NCBI GenBank assembly: GCA_022865555.1
Contig: JALHTD010000222.1
Span: 1 to 8,510, forward strand
DNA length: 8,510 nucleotides
DNA from: Thermoanaerobaculaceae bacterium
GTDB taxonomy: Bacteria; Acidobacteriota; Thermoanaerobaculia; Thermoanaerobaculales; Thermoanaerobaculaceae
Reading direction: 5' to 3'
Below the pieces are notes generated by a model. It was given only the letters and a program-made list of their open reading frames with translations. It was not told the DNA's origin and made no database searches. A program made the translations under genes and the position numbers. Each line of letters opens with the position of its first letter. Positions within the stretch are counted from its first letter, which is position 1. This document shows, in pieces, positions 4,927 to 8,510 of this stretch.

Positions 4927-7262
4927 CCACCAGCGAGCGACGGCGGCTGCGTCTCGTCTGCCGGGGCGTCGTGCAGGGCGTGGGCTTCCGGCCGGCGGTG
5001 CACCGCCTGGCCTCCTCGCTCGGCCTCGGCGGGTTCGTGTTCAACGGCCCCGAGGGGGTCGTGGTCGAGGTGGAGGGGCCGGACGAGACAACGCGAGCGT
5101 TTGCCGAGCGCCTGCCGCGCTCGCTGCCACCGCTCGCGCGCATCGACGAGATGGAAACCGCCACGGTTGAACCCACGGGCGAGACCGTCTTTGCCGTGCT
5201 CGCCTCCCAGGAGGGGCGCCGCCGCCGGGCGCTGGTGCCTCCCGACGCGGCGATCTGCCCGGACTGCCGGGCCGACATGGAGGACCCGGGCAACCGCCGC
5301 CACAACTATCCGTTCACGACCTGCACCAACTGCGGGCCGAGGTTCACGCTCGTTCACACACTCCCCTACGACCGGGAGCGCACCTCGATGGCGTGCTTCC
5401 CGCTCTGCCCATCCTGCCGGAGCGAGTACGAGGAAACGACCGACCGCCGCTTCCACGCCGAACCGGTGTGCTGCCCGGCATGCGGTCCCCGGCTGTGGCT
5501 GCAAGACCAGGGGACAGGGCACAGAGCACAGGGGACAGAGGCCCTTCGAGAAGCGCGGGAGGCGCTGGAGCGCGGCGTGATCGTGGCGGTGAAGGGGTTC
5601 GGCGGATTCCAGCTCGCCTGTCGGGCCGACGACGAGGCGGTGGTCGCGCAGTTGCGCGAGTGCAAGAGGCGGCCGACGAAGCCGTTCGCGGTGATGGTCC
5701 GTGACCTCGCGACCGCCCGCAGGCTGGTCGCCCTCGAGCCGGAGGACGAGGCGCTGCTCGCCTCACCTCGGGCGCCGGTGCTGCTCGCGCCGCGGCACCC
5801 GGGCTCCGGCGTCGCGCCTGGGGTCGCGCCGGGGCTTGCCGACCTCGGCGTCATGCTCCCGACCACCCCGCTGCACGTGGAGCTGTTTCGCGGCGCCGGT
5901 TTCGACGTGCTGGTCATGACCTCGGGCAACGTCAGCGACGAGCCGATCTGCCGCGGGAACCGGGAGGCGCTGGCGCGCCTCGGATCCATCGCAGATCTGT
6001 TCCTTCTCCACGACAGGGACGTCGTCCGACGGGCCGACGACTCGGTCGTCCGCACGGGTCCCGGAGGGCCCGCGCTGGTGCGCCTGGGCCGCGGCTACGT
6101 GCCCGAGGCGCTGCCGCTGCCGGTCGCCGCGCCGCACCCGGTCCTGGCGCTCGGCCCTTTCCTCCAGGTCACCGTCTGCCTGGCCGTTGGTGAGGAGGCG
6201 TTCTGCTCCCAGCACGTGGGGGACCTGGACAGCGAGCCGGCGCGGAGGTTCCTGGCGGAGGCCGCGCGAGGACTGGAGGAGTTTCTGGAGGCCACCGGCG
6301 AGCTGGTGGTGGTGGACCCCCACCCGGACTACCCGAGCACCTGGCTCGGCACGGAGTTGGCCCGTGACCGGGGCGCGCGGCTGCTCGCCGTCCAGCACCA
6401 CCTGGCTCACGCGGCGGCGGTGCTCGCAGAGCACGGGCGCTTCCCCGAGCCCGGGCAGGCCGCCGCGGCGGTGGCCCTGGACGGCACGGGGTGGGGTCCC
6501 GACGGGGTGGCCTGGGGCGGGGAGTGGCTCCTGCTGGACGGCGAGCTTGGGTGGCGTCGCCTGGCAAGCCTCGAGCCGCTGCCGCTGGTCGGCGGTGAGG
6601 CGGCCGTGCGCGAGCCCTGGCGCGTGGCGGCAGCGGCGCTCGTGAAGGCGGGCGCTGCGGAGCTGCTCCCGCGGCTCCCGATGGCTGGCCAGGTGTCGCC
6701 CGACAACCTCGCCCTGGTCGCGGAGCTGGCCGGCCAGGCGGGTTGGCCGCGGGCCACCGGGGCGGGGCGGGTTTTCGAGGCGGCCGGGGCGCTGCTGGGG
6801 CTGGCACCGGTCAACGGCTACGAGGGCGAGGCCGCCGCGCGCCTGGAGGCGCTGGCCGCGGGGGCCTCGGGCCCGGTGGGGACGTGGCCGGAGGTCCGCC
6901 TGAGCGACGACGGCCCGCTCCCGAGCGCGGCGCTGCTGGCGGAAGCGGCCCAACGGAGGGTCGCTGGCGAGGACGCGGCCCTCGTGGCGGCCGGCTTTCA
7001 CGCGACGTTCTGCCGCCTGGCCGTGGAGCTGACGGAAAAGGTGGTACCGGCCGGCGTCCGGGTGGTAGCCTTGGGCGGGGGGTGCCTGGTGAACAGGTTC
7101 CTCCGCCGTGGCTTGGGGGAACAGCTTGCCGCTCGAGGCTACGAGCCGCTCCTGCCGGTGAGATTGCCGGCCGGTGACGGGGGGCTCTCGTACGGACAAG
7201 CGGTGGTGGGCGTGGTCGCCGCCGCGCGCGGCGTCGAGCCGCAGCTGAAAGGAGCACACTGA
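4923..7262 (+). CDS. hypF: Carbamoyltransferase HypF
   Basis: A 779-residue carbamoyltransferase that converts carbamoyl phosphate and ATP to carbamoyl-adenylate and transfers the carbamoyl group to the HypE C-terminal cysteine, the source of the hydrogenase cyanide ligands. All four domains are present in order. The acylphosphatase domain (about 8-95) has VVQGVGFRP with R23, and N41. Two zinc fingers follow: C112/C115/C134/C137 and C162/C165/C184/C187, both CX2C-X18-CX2C. The YrdC-like domain (about 207-395) has KGFGGFQLAC and KRRPTKPFAVMV. The Kae1-like domain (about 405-775) has HHLAHAAA with metal ligands H492 and H496, VREPW, NGYEGEAA and GGGCLVNRF. Start GTG at 4923 overlaps the hypB stop as GTGA; an in-frame ATG at 4872 would run 55 bases into hypB and add a non-family tail. 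Length is normal. Two local oddities are listed separately: the heptamer array at residues 195-206 and a duplicated VAPG at 297-304. Confidence 0.96.
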   Translation: MTTSERRRLRLVCRGVVQGVGFRPAVHRLASSLGLGGFVFNGPEGVVVEVEGPDETTRAFAERLPRSLPPLARIDEMETATVEPTGETVFAVLASQEGRRRRALVPPDAAICPDCRADMEDPGNRRHNYPFTTCTNCGPRFTLVHTLPYDRERTSMACFPLCPSCRSEYEETTDRRFHAEPVCCPACGPRLWLQDQGTGHRAQGTEALREAREALERGVIVAVKGFGGFQLACRADDEAVVAQLRECKRRPTKPFAVMVRDLATARRLVALEPEDEALLASPRAPVLLAPRHPGSGVAPGVAPGLADLGVMLPTTPLHVELFRGAGFDVLVMTSGNVSDEPICRGNREALARLGSIADLFLLHDRDVVRRADDSVVRTGPGGPALVRLGRGYVPEALPLPVAAPHPVLALGPFLQVTVCLAVGEEAFCSQHVGDLDSEPARRFLAEAARGLEEFLEATGELVVVDPHPDYPSTWLGTELARDRGARLLAVQHHLAHAAAVLAEHGRFPEPGQAAAAVALDGTGWGPDGVAWGGEWLLLDGELGWRRLASLEPLPLVGGEAAVREPWRVAAAALVKAGAAELLPRLPMAGQVSPDNLALVAELAGQAGWPRATGAGRVFEAAGALLGLAPVNGYEGEAAARLEALAAGASGPVGTWPEVRLSDDGPLPSAALLAEAAQRRVAGEDAALVAAGFHATFCRLAVELTEKVVPAGVRVVALGGGCLVNRFLRRGLGEQLAARGYEPLLPVRLPAGDGGLSYGQAVVGVVAAARGVEPQLKGAH
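5504..5538 (+). repeat. Heptanucleotide tandem repeat array inside hypF
   Basis: Four consecutive heptamers, GGGACAG, GGCACAG, AGCACAG and GGGACAG, occupy 5511-5538. A fifth, more diverged unit (AGACCAG) lies at 5504-5510. The consensus is RGSACAG. Three heptamers equal seven codons, so the reading frame survives and the array is translated as residues 195-206 (DQGTGHRAQGTE), the linker between the second zinc finger and the YrdC-like domain. It is more A-rich and repetitive than its flanks. The linker is close to its usual length, so the array seems to have replaced it without lengthening it. Confidence 0.7.
5811..5834 (+). repeat. 12-base tandem duplication in hypF (VAPG-VAPG)
   Basis: GTCGCGCCTGGG (5811-5822) is followed directly by GTCGCGCCGGGG (5823-5834), one base different. 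Together they encode VAPGVAPG at HypF residues 297-304. The family normally shows a single such segment before the LGVMLPxTPLH motif, so this looks like an in-frame slippage duplication. Confidence 0.65.
7248..7254 (+). promoter_or_regulatory. Ribosome binding site of hypC
   Basis: AAAGGAG ends seven bases before the hypC ATG at 7262, inside the last codons of hypF. It is well matched and optimally spaced, so HypC may be made at a higher rate than its neighbours in addition to coupling with hypF. Confidence 0.6.
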
Positions 7263-7489
7263 TGTGTCTGGCCGTGCCGCTGAAGCTGATCGAACGCCGT
7301 GAGACGCTCGGCGTCGCCGAGATCGACGGGGTTCGCCGCGAAGTATCGCTGATGCTGCAGCCCGACGCGCAGCTGGGGGATTACGTGCTGGTCCACGCCG
7401 GCTACGTGATCGGGACGGTGGACGAGGCGGAGGCGCAGGCGACGATCGAGCTTCTCCGCCAGGTGGCCGACGCGATGGGGACCTGGTGA
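7262..7489 (+). CDS. hypC: Hydrogenase maturation chaperone HypC
   Basis: A 75-residue HypC/HybG/HupF family chaperone. It binds iron together with HypD, carries the Fe(CN)2CO precursor and docks on the immature hydrogenase large subunit. The family start MCLAVP is intact, including the essential Cys2 exposed after removal of the initiator Met. The second signature, GDYVLVHAGYVIG (39-51), contains His45, the conserved partner residue. The C-terminal half (53-72) is a predicted helix, as in the family. The ATG overlaps the hypF stop by one base (TGATG), and the stop overlaps the hypD start by three bases (GTGA). Only one hypC is in the window; a second, hydrogenase-specific paralogue could exist elsewhere. 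Confidence 0.96.
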   Translation: MCLAVPLKLIERRETLGVAEIDGVRREVSLMLQPDAQLGDYVLVHAGYVIGTVDEAEAQATIELLRQVADAMGTW

Positions 7490-8510
7490 ACTCGGGCTCC
7501 CCGTACGGCGACCCGAAGGCGGTGGCGGGGCTCGTCGGCCGCGTGACGAAGGCGGCCGAGACGCTTCCGCGCCGCGTCACGCTCATGGAGGTCTGCGGCA
7601 CCCACACGAACGCCATCGCCGCCGCCGGTCTGCGGCGCCTCCTCCCGCCGAAGGTGCGGCTGATCGCCGGCCCCGGCTGCCCGGTGTGCGTGACGCCCGT
7701 GGGGTACGTGGACCGCGCGGAGGCGCTCGCGCGCCGGCCGGGCACGATCGTGACCACCTTCGGGGACCTGGTTCGGGTCCCCTCCAGCCGCGGCAGCCTG
7801 GAGCGGGTGCGTGCCGAGGGCGCCGACGTGCGCATCGTCTACTCGCCCCGCGACGCCCTGCAGATCGCCCGCGAGAACCCGGGAAGCACCGTGGTGTTTC
7901 TCGGGGTGGGGTTCGAGACAACGGTGCCCACGGTGGCCGGGGCGCTCGCGGAGGCGGAGAGCGACGGTGTCCGCAACTTCCTGATCCTCTCCGGGCACAA
8001 GATCATGCCGCCCCCGATGCGGGCGCTGGCCCGCGACCCCGAGGTGCAGGTGGATGGCTACCTGCTCCCGGGTCACGTCTCCGTGATCACCGGCTCGAAC
8101 GCCTTCGCCTTCGTGGCCGAGGAGTTCGGCATGCCGGCCGTCGTCGTGGGGTTCACCCCCACCGACGTGCTGCGGGGGGTGGAGGCGCTCGTCGGGTGCC
8201 TGGCGGCCGGGAAGCCCGAGGTCATCAACCTCTACTCCCGGGTGGTCAGGCCCGAGGGGAACACCACCGCGCAGGCGCTGGTGGAGAGCTTCTTTGTGAC
8301 CGCCGACGTCGTCTGGCGAGGCCTGGGCAGCATCCCCGGCTCCGGACTGGCGCTGCGCCCCGAGTTCGCCCGCCGCGATGCGGCGCTCATCGAGGTCGAG
8401 GTGCCGGAGCCGGTGGAGCCGGAGGGGTGCCGGTGCGGGGAGGTTCTCAAGGGCAGCATCGACCCGCCCGAGTGCCCGCTCTTCGCCACCGCGTGCACGC
8501 CGACCTCGCC
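7486..8510 (+). CDS. hypD: Hydrogenase maturation iron-sulfur protein HypD (3' end cut by the window)
   Basis: The frame from GTG at 7486 is open to the window edge: 341 complete codons, against about 365-380 for the family, so only a short tail is missing. HypD is the [4Fe-4S] scaffold that, with HypC and HypE, assembles the Fe(CN)2CO unit. C37 in MEVCGTHT and C65/C68 in GPGCPVCVT have the same spacing as the three catalytic cysteines of E. coli HypD (41, 69, 72). GFETT, SGHKIMPPPM and DGYLLPGHVSVITG follow. The C-terminal iron-sulfur segment starts with GCRCGEVLKG (C315, C317), PPECPLF (C330) and ACTP (C337); the conserved tail after it lies outside. The start is chosen because GTGA overlaps the hypC stop by four bases, GGGGA lies four bases upstream, and the next motif sits at the family distance. 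hypE probably follows. Confidence 0.95.
   Translation, partial: MNSGSPYGDPKAVAGLVGRVTKAAETLPRRVTLMEVCGTHTNAIAAAGLRRLLPPKVRLIAGPGCPVCVTPVGYVDRAEALARRPGTIVTTFGDLVRVPSSRGSLERVRAEGADVRIVYSPRDALQIARENPGSTVVFLGVGFETTVPTVAGALAEAESDGVRNFLILSGHKIMPPPMRALARDPEVQVDGYLLPGHVSVITGSNAFAFVAEEFGMPAVVVGFTPTDVLRGVEALVGCLAAGKPEVINLYSRVVRPEGNTTAQALVESFFVTADVVWRGLGSIPGSGLALRPEFARRDAALIEVEVPEPVEPEGCRCGEVLKGSIDPPECPLFATACTPTS

Noticed and set aside
5763..7835. 690-codon open frame on the minus strand opposite hypF, hypC and hypD
   Set aside because: It is an antisense shadow of GC-rich codon bias: it is Arg/Pro/Gly/His-rich, has no recognisable domain, and lies opposite three genes with intact family motifs.

Overview
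The window is GC-rich DNA (about 70% by eye) from a bacterium. It holds seven protein genes, all recognisable, and one gene-free 430-base stretch at the left end. The lineage is an inference. The secreted protease ends in a paired beta-rich module (patterns like 'YRTNLELLN' and 'SYATVVDGSSTDPT') that I recall mainly from secreted proteins of Acidobacteriota, especially Thermoanaerobaculia. No rRNA or housekeeping marker is present to confirm this.

Layout. Bases 1-430 have no convincing gene. They hold degenerate direct repeats, clearest as four units spaced 53-65 bases around a CGCAG or CACGCAGTG core. Bases 431-1192 (+) encode a TatD-family metal-dependent hydrolase starting at TTG. Thirteen bases later, convergent, a large secreted subtilisin-type (S8) protease occupies 1206-3671 (-), with signal peptide, I9-like propeptide, complete Asp/His/Ser triad, a fibronectin-like domain and the paired C-terminal module. 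A 195-base divergent spacer (3672-3866) separates it from the hydrogenase maturation operon.

Bases 3867-8510 (+) are a tightly packed [NiFe]-hydrogenase maturation operon in the order hypA-hypB-hypF-hypC-hypD. Every junction overlaps (8, 4, 1 and 4 bases), which implies translational coupling. HypF makes the thiocarboxamide precursor of the active-site cyanide ligands. HypC and HypD, with the partner HypE, which is not in the window, assemble the Fe(CN)2CO group. HypA and HypB then insert nickel. hypD runs off the right edge with only its C-terminal tail missing. hypE and the hydrogenase structural genes are presumably outside the window. hypD and the true starts of tatD, hypA and hypF use GTG or TTG, so ATG-only calling would miss or mis-start four of the seven genes.

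I found no undescribed multi-gene system. The most unusual items are the heptanucleotide repeat array inside hypF, which is translated as the linker between two domains; the repeat cluster upstream of tatD; and the domain architecture and cysteine content of the protease.
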